Both the position numbers and the translations under genes were made by a program. DNA of 64,000 nt from Chersky-840 sp035532735 (GTDB lineage: Bacteria; Actinomycetota; Acidimicrobiia; Acidimicrobiales; UBA8190): positions 3,994-67,993 of the forward strand of contig DATKQM010000022.1 in the NCBI GenBank assembly GCA_035532735.1, written 5' to 3'. The notes beneath the pieces are model-generated. The model was not told the origin of the DNA and ran no database searches. It saw nothing but the letters and a program-made list of their open reading frames with translations. This document shows, one piece after another, positions 52,205-61,192 of this stretch (within the stretch, counting starts at the first letter, position 1; each line of letters opens with the position of its first letter).

Positions 52205-53332
52205 ATGAGCCCCACGCGAGTCGAGGCGACAGGGTCGAGTGCTGACCCGGGTTCGGAGATCCAACGCGTCTTCTGGCTCCGCCATATGCGGACGGGATTC
52301 GGCGTCTTCATCGGAGAGACGGTTCTCGTCATGCTCTACCTGGCCCTCACGCCCCATGGGCCTCATCGACCGGTGCTCTGGCTCATCGCCGGGTTCTGGC
52401 TCGCATTCGGTCTGTTGAGCCTCTTTGTTGCACCCAGCCTGGCGTCGAGGTCGTGGCGGATTCGCTTCTCGGCGACTTGGACCATCGTGGCGGCCCTGGC
52501 GGTCGGCGGCGTTGCCTCTCTGGACGGTGGGCTCGTCAGCCCCGTGCTCTACCTCCTCTTTCTGCCCATCGCTTTCGCGGCGCTCGCCTTCACACCCTTC
52601 GTCGCAGGTCTGTGCGGAGTCGCCACGCTTGCGTCCGCCGGCTTGGTGGTGGTGATCGATCCGCACATCGAGGTGGCCCCCGACGGGGTCGTCGTCCTCT
52701 TCGCCGTGCTCGCCGGCGCCTCGGTTCTCTCCGTGGCTGCGTCGGTCAATCGCACGTTTCGCGAGCACCACGAGCAGGTGCTCGCCGCGCAGGTCGCCGT
52801 GCTGGCCGCCACCGATGGCCTCACGGGCTGCGCCGTGCACAGGGTGTTTCATCAACGCTTCGAGGAGGAGATCTCCAGGTCGATGCGTCATGGCCATCCC
52901 TTGAGCCTCTTGATCATCGACGTGGACCATTTCAAAGCCGTCAACGACACATACGGCCATCTCGTCGGAGACCATGTGCTGGCTGCGATCGGAGCCGTAT
53001 TGCGAGCCCATGTCCGGAGCTTCGATCTCGTCGGTCGCTTGGGCGGCGACGAGTTCGCGGTGCTCATGCCGCACACCGAGCCGGCTGATGCCGGTGCCCT
53101 GGCGAATCGGATCTGTCGGGAAGCCTCGTCGGTCCTCGAGGTCCCGGTGACGCTCAGTATCGGCGTGAGTGGTCTCGACCGGGGCATGGCAACGGCCGAG
53201 CACATGCGCGATGAGGCCGACTTCGCCCTGTACGAAGTAAAAGGGGCAGGTCGTGACGGTGTGGCGGTTCGTGGTTCTCGGCCCACGGTCCCGAAGAACC
53301 ACCCCACCCCGGAGCCTGCTCCGACTCCGTAG
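52205..53332 (+). CDS. membrane diguanylate cyclase (GGDEF)
   Basis: The 375-residue protein has six or so hydrophobic helices in the first 190 residues and a GGDEF domain: TDGLTGCAVHRVFHQRFEEE, IDVDHFKAVNDTYGHLVGD and an intact RLGGDEFAV near 279. It should make c-di-GMP from two GTP. There is no EAL domain and no obvious I-site RxxD just upstream of the active site. The ATG at 52205 was preferred; a GTG at 52169 is possible. Confidence 0.9.
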   Translation: MSPTRVEATGSSADPGSEIQRVFWLRHMRTGFGVFIGETVLVMLYLALTPHGPHRPVLWLIAGFWLAFGLLSLFVAPSLASRSWRIRFSATWTIVAALAVGGVASLDGGLVSPVLYLLFLPIAFAALAFTPFVAGLCGVATLASAGLVVVIDPHIEVAPDGVVVLFAVLAGASVLSVAASVNRTFREHHEQVLAAQVAVLAATDGLTGCAVHRVFHQRFEEEISRSMRHGHPLSLLIIDVDHFKAVNDTYGHLVGDHVLAAIGAVLRAHVRSFDLVGRLGGDEFAVLMPHTEPADAGALANRICREASSVLEVPVTLSIGVSGLDRGMATAEHMRDEADFALYEVKGAGRDGVAVRGSRPTVPKNHPTPEPAPTP

Positions 53333-53862
53333 TTGCTTGGCACGGAGCGGCGCCTCCTTCATCAGCGACTGCGGTCTTTGCTTCTTCACTCTTGGCTTCC
53401 TCGAGAACCCCTTGCCCATTGCTATCCACGACCGCGATCTGGACAGTCCGCCGACGAAGCTTGAAGGCACACCGAGGTTGTGTCGGATCGTTCTCCATAC
53501 GGGTAGAAGTCCGTCTTCGACGGCGTGCGCTTCACCGCGACTGCTCGTCGAGCTCCGGGTCGTCCCGGTGTAATAGATCTGCCAGGTTCAGGGGACTCGA
53601 CGATGACGTCCTCGTCGTCGGAGACCGCGGTGCCGCACTTCTTCAATCAAAGATCCCGAATGGTACGTGTGGGCCTCCGCCCGGCGACTCAATGCTGCCG
53701 TCGTGCTACTGCGGTGCTCGGAATCGACGGTCGGAGTACCCCACAGCCGTTGTGCTCCGGGGACTTCATCAATTCTGACGAGGGCGGATTGGGCTCTTGA
53801 TTTGCAATGCTCTAATTGACCCAAAGCCAATCGGATCAACAGAGGCGGAGAGGGGTTAGTGG
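53333..53862. other. lower-GC region without a clear gene
   Basis: Composition is less G/C-rich than the flanks and no frame has steady codon bias. A minus-strand frame reading TVQIAVVDSNGQGVLEEA near 53440-53380 and a second frame reading MKKCGTAVSDDEDVIVESPE near 53646-53590 look protein-like but break off quickly. They could be pieces of a decayed gene. I cannot assign a family or find terminal repeats. Confidence 0.4.
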
Positions 53863-55983
53863 GTGGGGGCGCTACGACCAAGCACGAGGCGCGCCATTTC
53901 TTGGCGTGATCGCGTTGGGATCCGCGCCAGGACGGCAACTCGCATCGGGCTCATTAGCATTGTAATGGGCGTGTCGTGTTTCGCCGGTGCGATCGGTTCG
54001 TTGCTCTCGGCCAGCACCGCTTCCGCACTGACTGCACCCTGGACCCTCAAGAACTCCTCAGACGTCGGCGACTTCGCCGGCACATCTTGTATCTCCGCTT
54101 CGAATTGCTGGGCGGTTGGCAGCGATCTCAGCTATTTGAACGGCGTGGTGCTGGTCACCACCAACGGCGGCACCACGTGGAGCACCCAAGCCGAGCCCAG
54201 TGGGACGGGGCCGCTGGCGGCCGTCTCGTGCGTGTCGACGGCCGACTGCTGGGCGGCGGGCACCGATCCCACCGACACCTACGGAGTGCTGGTTGCCACC
54301 GCCAACGGGGGTTCCACCTGGAGTACCCAGGTGACCGACTTTGCGCCCGGGACAGCCATCTCCTGTCCAACCACCACTGACTGCTTGGTGGCGGGCAGTG
54401 ATCCGAGTGACAGCTATGGCGCGGTGTTGTCCAGTGTCGACGGAGGGAGCGAGTGGAGCTCCGAGAACTTCCCCGACACCATCGGACCACTTACCGGGAT
54501 CTCCTGCCCGACAACCACTCGTTGCTGGGTGGCGGGCAGTGACCTCACCGACTCTTTTGCCGCGATCGCTGTCACCGCTAACGGGGGCTCCACCTGGAGC
54601 ATTGAGAGTGTGCCCAAGAGCGTCGGACCCCTTCTCGGGATCTCGTGCGTGTCCACGACCGACTGCTGGGCGGTGGGCAGCGATCCCAACGACAACGTCG
54701 GCATGGTTGTTGCCACCACCAACGGGGGTTCCACCTGGAGCATTGAGAGTGTGCCCAAGAGCATTGGGCCCCTGGCCGGGATCACATGCGTATCGACAGC
54801 CTTCTGCTGGGCGGTAGGCAGCGATCTCAACGACATCAACGGTGTGGTGATGGCCACCGCCAACGGGGGCGCAACGTGGAAGGCAGAGAGAGTTCCGAAC
54901 GCGGCCGGGCCCTTGGCCGGGATCTCGTGCGTGTCGACGGCCGACTGCTGGGCGGCGGGCAGCGATCCCGACGACATCAATGGTGTGGTGGTTGCCACCA
55001 CGAACGGGGGAGGCACGTGGAGCGTCCAGAAGATGGCCACAGGCGCAGGTCCTTTCTTGGGGGTCTCCTGTGTATCGACGGCCGACTGCTGGGCGGTGGG
55101 CAGCGATCCCACCGACACCAACGGTGTCGTGGCGGCCACCGCCAACGGGGGCTCCACGTGGATTGCTCAGAATCTTCCGGCGAACGCCGTCGGTCCATTG
55201 GCGGGGATCTCTTGTCTTCCGACGGCTGACTGCTGGGCAACCGGAAGCGACCCCACAGACAGCGTCGGCGTGATCGTCTCCACCTTTGTCAATCCAACAC
55301 CGCCGCCCACCACGACTACGACAACGACGACCACCACGACGTCGCCCACGACCACCACGTCCGCGCCCGTGACGACCACCACGACGTCGCCCACGACCAC
55401 CACGTCCGCGCCCGTGACGACCACGACGTCGTCGCCCACGACCACCACGTTGTCGCCCACGACCACCACGTCCGCGCCCGCGACCACCACGACGTCATCG
55501 CCCACGACCACCACGTTGTCGCCCGCGACCACCACGTCCGCGCCCGCGACGACCACCACGTCATCGCCCACGCCCACCACGTCCGCGCCCGCGACCGTGG
55601 CTCCGGCGACCACCACGACCTCAGCTGCCGCGACGGCAGCAGGCTCTCATTCATCGGGTTCAACGGGAGTCACGGCACCTTCTGTCTCACTGGCCTTCAC
55701 AGGTTCTGATCAGAGATTGATATGGATGGCTTTGATCGGAGCGGTCTTGGTCCTTTTCGGTGTCTTTATGCTCGGTCTCTTTGGCAGCCTCGGGCGGCTA
55801 ACGAGCCAGCTCGATTGGGCGAGGCTTAAGATCTCTTCGAGTGACCAAAGGAGCTCGACAGATTGGCGGTCGCCCTCCCATGTACGCGAGCGGGGAGCAC
55901 GCCTCGCGGTCGGGTCGCGAAAAGCCGGAGGAAGGCTCATCAGTAGCTCGGCGCGCTGCGCACGGTGGTTGTTAGGTCGGTAA
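53863..55983 (+). CDS. surface protein: 47-residue Cys-paired repeats, Thr/Pro stalk, LAFTG sorting-like motif
   Basis: The 706-residue protein has a signal sequence (RIGLISIVMGVSCFAGAIGS) followed by eight full and one partial repeats of 47 residues. The consensus is SCVSTADCWAVGSD, then TANGGSTW and GPLAG; each repeat carries two cysteines seven residues apart. NGG-x-TW is typical of YCF48/BNR-like beta-propeller blades. A stalk of about 110 residues of Thr/Ser/Pro (55300-55620) follows, then LAFTG and a membrane helix (WMALIGAVLVLFGVFMLGLF). Sorting signals normally end there, but this protein continues about 70 residues into a basic tail. Confidence 0.75.
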   Translation: MGALRPSTRRAISWRDRVGIRARTATRIGLISIVMGVSCFAGAIGSLLSASTASALTAPWTLKNSSDVGDFAGTSCISASNCWAVGSDLSYLNGVVLVTTNGGTTWSTQAEPSGTGPLAAVSCVSTADCWAAGTDPTDTYGVLVATANGGSTWSTQVTDFAPGTAISCPTTTDCLVAGSDPSDSYGAVLSSVDGGSEWSSENFPDTIGPLTGISCPTTTRCWVAGSDLTDSFAAIAVTANGGSTWSIESVPKSVGPLLGISCVSTTDCWAVGSDPNDNVGMVVATTNGGSTWSIESVPKSIGPLAGITCVSTAFCWAVGSDLNDINGVVMATANGGATWKAERVPNAAGPLAGISCVSTADCWAAGSDPDDINGVVVATTNGGGTWSVQKMATGAGPFLGVSCVSTADCWAVGSDPTDTNGVVAATANGGSTWIAQNLPANAVGPLAGISCLPTADCWATGSDPTDSVGVIVSTFVNPTPPPTTTTTTTTTTTSPTTTTSAPVTTTTTSPTTTTSAPVTTTTSSPTTTTLSPTTTTSAPATTTTSSPTTTTLSPATTTSAPATTTTSSPTPTTSAPATVAPATTTTSAAATAAGSHSSGSTGVTAPSVSLAFTGSDQRLIWMALIGAVLVLFGVFMLGLFGSLGRLTSQLDWARLKISSSDQRSSTDWRSPSHVRERGARLAVGSRKAGGRLISSSARCARWLLGR
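55300..55620. repeat. degenerate tandem repeat encoding the Thr/Pro stalk
   Basis: Units built from CCCACGACCACCACGTCCGC and ACGACGTCGTCGCCCACG variants recur across about 320 bases inside the surface-protein gene. All copies keep the reading frame. The repeats make stalk length prone to change by recombination or slippage. Confidence 0.8.
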
Positions 55984-56598
55984 TCCCACCTGTTTCTGCC
56001 ACAGTGGACGTTTCAAGGAGGAAGGGGCATCGCCGTTCGCGCGTTCATGCACGCGGTGTGACACCCCACTCCTTCGCCGGCCGTCTCGGTAAACAACTAG
56101 CACCTGGGATTCTCCTGAGAACGCACCGGATGGCGGTCTCAAACAGCAGATACCGACTTCCCGTCCCCACGTCACCGCGGAGCGCCCGCTGACGGCATCG
56201 GGTGGCTAGTTTGCAATCAACGTGTTCGACCTGCCGTTTGTCTGTGTCCCGTCGAGCGATTCTTGCCTCAAAGACGATTCTGACCCCGACTCTGATGAAG
56301 AAATCAACGAGTCACGCGCCGCACAGGTGAACCGGACGCGGGCCTTGTGTTCTCGGGTTCATAAAACGAGTCGCGAATGGTGAGATGGGGCGTCGTCCTC
56401 AGAGGGACCCATGCCCGTAACACAAACGCAACGTTGCTGTCGTTGTCGTGTCGTATCTGGCGTCCAAGTTGATGGCGAGGGATTTCGCAACAACCGGGAG
56501 GTGCGAACACGTTGCCGTTGGTGAGGAGTTCCTGTGGTCAATGCCAGGTCGATGACCGTCTCTCGGGACCGGTCTCAAGATGAATCGAGGATATCAAT
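55984..56598. other. long non-coding or degraded region
   Basis: This 615-base stretch is lower in GC and has no frame with convincing coding features. A palindrome-like CAACGTTG occurs near 56431. A gene may have been lost here. The promoter of the secreted-protein gene at 56599 should lie in its last 100 bases. Confidence 0.4.
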
Positions 56599-57243
56599 AT
56601 GCGTCGTAAGCTCATCGTAGGCGTTCTGGCTGTCGCTCTTCCGGCCGGGATGTTGGGCGTGTTCAGTCCCGCCGCCTTTGCCAAGAAGCTCCCGCCAAAT
56701 CCCGTTACCTGCGGCTTTTCGGCGACAGTCGTCATCTCGCCGGCATTGTCGGTCAAAGGCGTGGCGCGGCCCAAAGGTTCCCTGGGCACTACGTCGGTCA
56801 GCGCCACCTACAGCAACTGTCACACCGCCAAGGGACCTGTGGCCGGCTTCACCCAGCACATCGTCATCGTGTCCAAGGCTGCCAAGGACAAGAGCTGGAA
56901 GACTGACGGGAACAGCAAGAAGAGCTTCTACCTCGGCTTGTGCTCGAGTTTCGCCAGCACGAAAACGACGAAGAGCCTGGCAAAGGCCGTCAAGAATCTC
57001 CCGGTTGCCGGCGGCATCCTGAAAGGCTCTAAGGCAACTTCGGGGACCGTGGGCGCCGACGTCGGCTTTCTTATCTATCACGGGACCGTCAAGGGTGGCG
57101 CCTACCCGACGGCCGGTCACGCGGCGACGATCTCCGCGGGGCTTACCAACAACGCCAACAACACCAACTTGGTCAGCGGATGCACGAGCGGACCAGTGAA
57201 CTCCATCCAGATCGACTCCAGCGTGAGTACCGCGACGCTGTAA
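56599..57243 (+). CDS. secreted protein of unknown function
   Basis: The 214-residue product has a clean signal peptide (MRRKLIVGVLAVALPAGMLG, cleavage after PAAFA) and a basic, Ser/Thr/Lys-rich mature part with four cysteines (TCGFSATVVIS, SNCHTAKG, LGLCSSF, SGCTSGPV). The even spread of short strands suggests a beta-sandwich. I do not recognise the family. A strong hairpin lies 60 bases beyond its stop. Confidence 0.65.
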   Translation: MRRKLIVGVLAVALPAGMLGVFSPAAFAKKLPPNPVTCGFSATVVISPALSVKGVARPKGSLGTTSVSATYSNCHTAKGPVAGFTQHIVIVSKAAKDKSWKTDGNSKKSFYLGLCSSFASTKTTKSLAKAVKNLPVAGGILKGSKATSGTVGADVGFLIYHGTVKGGAYPTAGHAATISAGLTNNANNTNLVSGCTSGPVNSIQIDSSVSTATL

Positions 57244-57305
57244 CGAGGAGATGGGAAGCGCCTTCGCAGGCAGGCGCCGTCCGTAGGTTGGCAAAGTAGC
57301 GAGTA

Positions 57306-57341
57306 GATCGGGGGCGGGGCCTGGAGGCTTCGCCCCCGATC
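57306..57341 (+). terminator. GC-rich hairpin downstream of the secreted-protein gene
   Basis: GATCGGGGGCG (57306-57316) and CGCCCCCGATC (57331-57341) form a perfect 11-base stem with a 14-base loop, starting 63 bases after the stop at 57243. There is no U-tract after it. High-GC actinobacteria often terminate at such hairpins, so this is the likely terminator. Confidence 0.6.
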
Positions 57342-57475
57342 GATCGAGACAACCGCTGGGCCGTGTGTAGCCGCTGGCCCAGAGGTCAAGATCGACGTTG
57401 CGAGCACTGACACTTCGAGCACTGCGACGCTGCGAGAAGAGAGAACGCTTGTGACGCGAGGAGGCAGTAGCCTCC

Positions 57476-57512
57476 GGAATACGGACGGGGCAGACGACCC
57501 CGTCCATATTCC
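57476..57512. repeat. 15-bp near-perfect inverted repeat in a gene-free stretch
   Basis: The arms at 57476-57490 (GGAATACGGACGGGG) and 57498-57512 (CCCCGTCCATATTCC) pair at 14 of 15 positions across a seven-base loop CAGACGA. One further C-G pair closes the base. It lies in a 515-base gap (57244-57758) with no recognised gene. It could be part of a structured RNA, an operator or a mobile-element relic. Confidence 0.6.
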
Positions 57513-57758
57513 GTTGGGCGCGTCCCGTTACGGCGTCGTTCTGATGTGGCAAAGGCTCGTCGAACGGACTGTAAGGCGGTCTGAACCCGCTGAACTCGGC
57601 CCAGCCATTCACACTCCCTCCGGCGTATCCTCGTTTCTCACCATGCGTCTGCTGGTGGGAAACAAGAAATGGGCACGCACACCGACGAGCGGTGCCGCCG
57701 GCTCAAGGTTCTCTTCGGGTCCAGTGGATAATTCCAGGCCCGGCGATAGAACAAGCAA

Positions 57759-58328
57759 CTACCGTGGGGCCAAGATGGAGTAGTCGGATCGCAGGAGCGG
57801 TCCCTGGCTCAGCGAGCCGTTGGCAGTGGGAACGGCCGCGGCCTGACCGTTCACGAACACGGCCACCCGGTCGACACCGGGAAAGGCCGTAACCGTATAG
57901 ACGAGCTGCGCCGCCGCGAGGATCTGGTCCTCGCCACCGAGATCTGTGAAATCGATCGGCAGGCCGACCGATGCCGTGCCATTCACCAGGGACCTGAGGA
58001 TGATCGGACCGACCGCTGAAAGCGGGCTCTGGATGCCCCCAGTTTCCTCGGAGGTCGTCGGACCCCGCTCCAGAACCCGCAGGACGTGGGCGAGGGTTAC
58101 CGGAGGCCGGACCATCCGGTTGGCCGCCAGGAGGTGCGCACCCAACTCCAAAAAAATTGTGATGTTGTCCTTCGTGGCTTGCACAGAGGGTGCTGGCGAG
58201 GTGGATGCCGGGCTGAGCAGCCCCCTCGGCACCAGCTTGGGGTCGACAACATGGGCGGAACTCTCGGCCCCGATGGCACAGCCGCACAGGAGGAGACCTG
58301 CCACGAAAACAGCGACTGCGCGTCTCAC
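57759..58328 (-). CDS. GerMN-domain lipoprotein, truncated LpqB-like
   Basis: The 189-residue protein has a lipoprotein signal (LLLCGCAIG) and a GerMN-like domain: KDNITIFLELGAHLLAANRM, LAHVLRVLERGPTTSE, AAQLVYTVTAFPGVDRVAVF and VNGQAAAVPT. In actinobacteria LpqB carries GerMN plus a C-terminal beta-propeller and follows mtrB; here only the GerMN part exists. The start overlaps the kinase stop (ATGA), so it forms the third gene of a receiver-kinase-lipoprotein unit and may tune the kinase. Confidence 0.8.
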   Translation of the reverse strand: MRRAVAVFVAGLLLCGCAIGAESSAHVVDPKLVPRGLLSPASTSPAPSVQATKDNITIFLELGAHLLAANRMVRPPVTLAHVLRVLERGPTTSEETGGIQSPLSAVGPIILRSLVNGTASVGLPIDFTDLGGEDQILAAAQLVYTVTAFPGVDRVAVFVNGQAAAVPTANGSLSQGPLLRSDYSILAPR

Positions 58329-59734
58329 TCGCCGATCACCGGCAGCGTGATCGTGAAGCGGGCCCCTCCTTCGAGCCGATTCTCAGCGGTGATGCTCCCG
58401 CCGTGGGCACGCACGTGCTCTGCGGCCAGGGACAGCCCGAGGCCCGTACCGCTCGTGGTTCCCCGCCGCCCTGCTGCCGCGCCGCGGAAGAAACGTTCGA
58501 AGATTCGCTCTCTCTCGTGGGGCGAGATTCCAGGGCCGTCGTCTTCCACGCCGACACATGTACCAGAACTGTCTCTATCCACGGTGACCAGCACTGCACC
58601 CCCGGCATACGCATCCGCGTTGTCGAGAATGTTCTCCAGCACGCGTTGCAGGCGCTTTTTGTCAACTTGGACAACACTTCCCGCAGCTGTGGCCGAGATC
58701 CGCACGGGCACGTGTGTTCCGCGCCTGGCAACGATACGCCCGACGAACTCGTCAATCGAGATCCCCTCCAGGTCGAGAGTCGCGGCTCGAGCGTCCATGC
58801 GGGCGATCTCGAGCAGATCTTGGACCATGGTCGAAAAGCGGCTCACCTCGAGCCGCAACAGGTCGAGAGCTCGCTCCCCCCGCGGCGGCAGTGAGGAGCG
58901 GAAATGTTCCAAGAGGTCCACAGACGTGTTCACCGCCGTGAGCGGAGAACGGAGCTCGTGGCTCACGTCCGAGGCGAACCGAGCGTCGCGTTCAATTCGT
59001 AGTTCAAGCTTGGCCACCATGTCGTTGAATGCAATAGACAGTGATCCAAGATCGGGGTCGCGGTCTAGGTCGACCGGCAGTCGCCGATCGATTGCGCCTC
59101 CCGCGATCGCCGTGGCGACCGTGGCTACCGTCGTGATCGGACGCATCAGCCGGCGACCTGCCCACCATCCGAGCAGGCATCCGCCCACCGTGGTGGCTAT
59201 GGCAGTCCCAAAGAGGACCGCACCGAGGGTGCCGAAGGTCTGCTGGAGATCGCCGAGACCACGGACCTGGAAGAAGTCTGCTCCGATCGACGGTATGGGT
59301 ACTCCCACCGCTATCGCGGGGGCGCCGTCGATGACCGTCCGCTGCTCGGCGGGGTTGCCCGCAGCTACCGCCTCGATGAGCGACGAGGGAACATAACTAT
59401 GGCCGATTGAAACGGATGGCGAGAACCAACGGCCATGCCGATACAGGAGCGATTGGGTCCCCTGGGCCGTTGCCAAAGACGACAGGACGTCGGGGATGAT
59501 CGAATTTGGCGACGCGAGTTCTTGTTGAACAAATCGGGCGTTTGCCATTGTTCGGATCACACTGCTCGTTTGACGCCGGGACAGGAGATAATGGTGGGCG
59601 ACGGCGTAGGTGGCAAAAGCCAGCGTCATGGACACGAGGGTGGCGCCAGCCCCGAAGGCGAGGATCGCCCGCCGTCGCAAGCCGAGCAAATGAGGGCCCT
59701 GCTCTGTAGCGGTGGAGTGGTGGCCAGGCCTCAC
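58325..59734 (-). CDS. MtrB-like sensor histidine kinase
   Basis: The 469-residue kinase has two membrane helices flanking a small extracellular region (about 35-190), a HAMP linker (WWAGRRLMRPITTVATVATA), HisKA (FASDVSHELRSPLTAV) and HATPase_c (NILDNADAYAGG, EDDGPGISPHERERIFERF, GTGLGLSLAAEHV). Overlaps of four bases join it to the regulator upstream and the lipoprotein downstream. The arrangement equals mtrA-mtrB-lpqB, which controls cell-wall and division genes in mycobacteria. Whether it is the true orthologue or a paralogous copy is open. Confidence 0.88.
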   Translation of the reverse strand: MRPGHHSTATEQGPHLLGLRRRAILAFGAGATLVSMTLAFATYAVAHHYLLSRRQTSSVIRTMANARFVQQELASPNSIIPDVLSSLATAQGTQSLLYRHGRWFSPSVSIGHSYVPSSLIEAVAAGNPAEQRTVIDGAPAIAVGVPIPSIGADFFQVRGLGDLQQTFGTLGAVLFGTAIATTVGGCLLGWWAGRRLMRPITTVATVATAIAGGAIDRRLPVDLDRDPDLGSLSIAFNDMVAKLELRIERDARFASDVSHELRSPLTAVNTSVDLLEHFRSSLPPRGERALDLLRLEVSRFSTMVQDLLEIARMDARAATLDLEGISIDEFVGRIVARRGTHVPVRISATAAGSVVQVDKKRLQRVLENILDNADAYAGGAVLVTVDRDSSGTCVGVEDDGPGISPHERERIFERFFRGAAAGRRGTTSGTGLGLSLAAEHVRAHGGSITAENRLEGGARFTITLPVIGE

Positions 59735-60411
59735 GGTTGCAGCTTGTAGCCCAGCCCCCGTACCGTCACCAACCTCACGGGCTTGGAGGGATCGTCCTCG
59801 ATCTTCGCTCGAAGGCGGCGCACGGTCACATCGACAAGACGAATATCACCAAAGTAGTCGTAATCCCAGACTCGCTCCAGGAGCTGGGTTCGGCTGAGCA
59901 CCCACCCCGGGTTTTCACCCAGGGCGCACAGAAGGTGGAACTCGGTGCGGGTGAGTCGGAGCTCATCGTCCCGTAAACGAGCCACTTGGGCTTTGAGGTG
60001 GATCTCGATTTCCCCGATACGCACGACATGGTCGCTCAACGGTCCCATCGTTGATCGGCGAAGCAAGGCTCGGATCCGCGCCGTGAGCTCCTTCGTCACA
60101 ACAGGCTTGGTCACGTAGTCGTCTGCTCCGGCTTCGAGACCCGCCACCACATCATGGGTGTCGGATCGCGCCGTCACTATGACGATCGGTACGTCGCTCG
60201 CGCTTCTGAGGGCGCGGGTTACCTCGAATCCGTCGAGCCCGGGCAACATGACGTCGACGAGCACGATGTCGGCAGGACGCTGGTTGAATGCCACCAAACC
60301 CTCTTCGCCGTTCTCGACGTCGGCGACTGTGTAGCCTTCACTCTCCAAGAACATCGAGAGAGCAGATCGGATGCTCTCGTCGTCCTCGATCACCAGTATT
60401 CGAGCACCCAC
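59731..60411 (-). CDS. OmpR/MtrA-like response regulator
   Basis: The 226-residue regulator begins at GTG (GARILVIEDDESIRSALSMF), has the phospho-aspartate in IVLVDVMLPGLDGF and the lysine in DDYVTKPV. It ends in a winged helix (RLTRTEFHLLCALGENPGWV, VDVTVRRLRAKIEDDPSKPV, RGLGYKLQP). It is the first gene of the three-gene unit. Confidence 0.9.
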   Translation of the reverse strand: MGARILVIEDDESIRSALSMFLESEGYTVADVENGEEGLVAFNQRPADIVLVDVMLPGLDGFEVTRALRSASDVPIVIVTARSDTHDVVAGLEAGADDYVTKPVVTKELTARIRALLRRSTMGPLSDHVVRIGEIEIHLKAQVARLRDDELRLTRTEFHLLCALGENPGWVLSRTQLLERVWDYDYFGDIRLVDVTVRRLRAKIEDDPSKPVRLVTVRGLGYKLQP

Positions 60412-61192
60412 AGGTGCATCTTCTCACGTCTCGCGGCCCACCACGCCAAAGTTGCTCGACGTACAGGCTACCCGGAGAGCCCAGCGAAGTCGTCCCGCTC
60501 AGGTCATCATGCATTCAAATCGTCACACGTGGGAGATCCGGGCCCTGGTCTCGGCGCGGCGATATCAACGGAAGTGGCGTATGAAATCAAGGGACCTCGA
60601 GTGCGAATCAGCCGAAGACGTGGACGTCGTGGACGAAGCGATCAGCAACGCGGCCGACCGCCGTCGTGGAGAACACCTTGGATCCGCCCGGTGACTACCA
60701 ACCTGGGGATTGCCTGGGTATCTCCCATGCCGCCGCCACTGCTGTCGCCGATGTCCCGCGACATCACGATTTCAAAAAACAATCTGGTGTTCATCAACGT
60801 GATGGGTCCATCTACATCGACACCTACACCGGGAACACATCCACGACTGTGAGCACCATCGAAAGAGTCTCGGCAGCCGGCACCTCGCCGACCATCCTTT
60901 GGGAGTCGTAAGCCGCTGCCAGACCCACGACGCTCTTGCCGAGGACTACGAATGGCGGGTCGCCAACGAGGCCTTGGTGCAGGTACCCGGGAGTCGGGAT
61001 CGCGCCCATTGTTGCAAATTGCACATTCCGCACGTCGTCTCACGGAGCTGCCGTTGGCCGGGGGAGGCGCGCTCAACATCGCCAGGTCGCGAGATCCCCT
61101 GCCGGTGATCGAAGAATCTCTCCGCCCTTCAGGCCGGCAGAACAAGCAGTCCCGACCGGTCAGCTTTGGCTGCTGGCACACAATGCGGGCCA
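60412..61192. other. 781-base region with no confident gene
   Basis: Short protein-like frames exist (for example SIYIDTYTGNTSTTVSTIER near 60820-60870 on the plus strand), but each ends quickly and changes frame. The segment is lower in GC than its flanks. It may be a decayed gene plus the promoter of the mtrA-like gene. No RNA gene was recognised. Confidence 0.45.

Noticed and set aside
53333..53862. Insertion-sequence transposase remnant
   Set aside because: A short VVDSNG-like string is suggestive, but no longer match, catalytic residues or terminal inverted repeats are seen.
55300..55620. CRISPR-like array of repeats
   Set aside because: The units are unequal, have no unique spacers and encode an in-frame Thr/Pro stalk.
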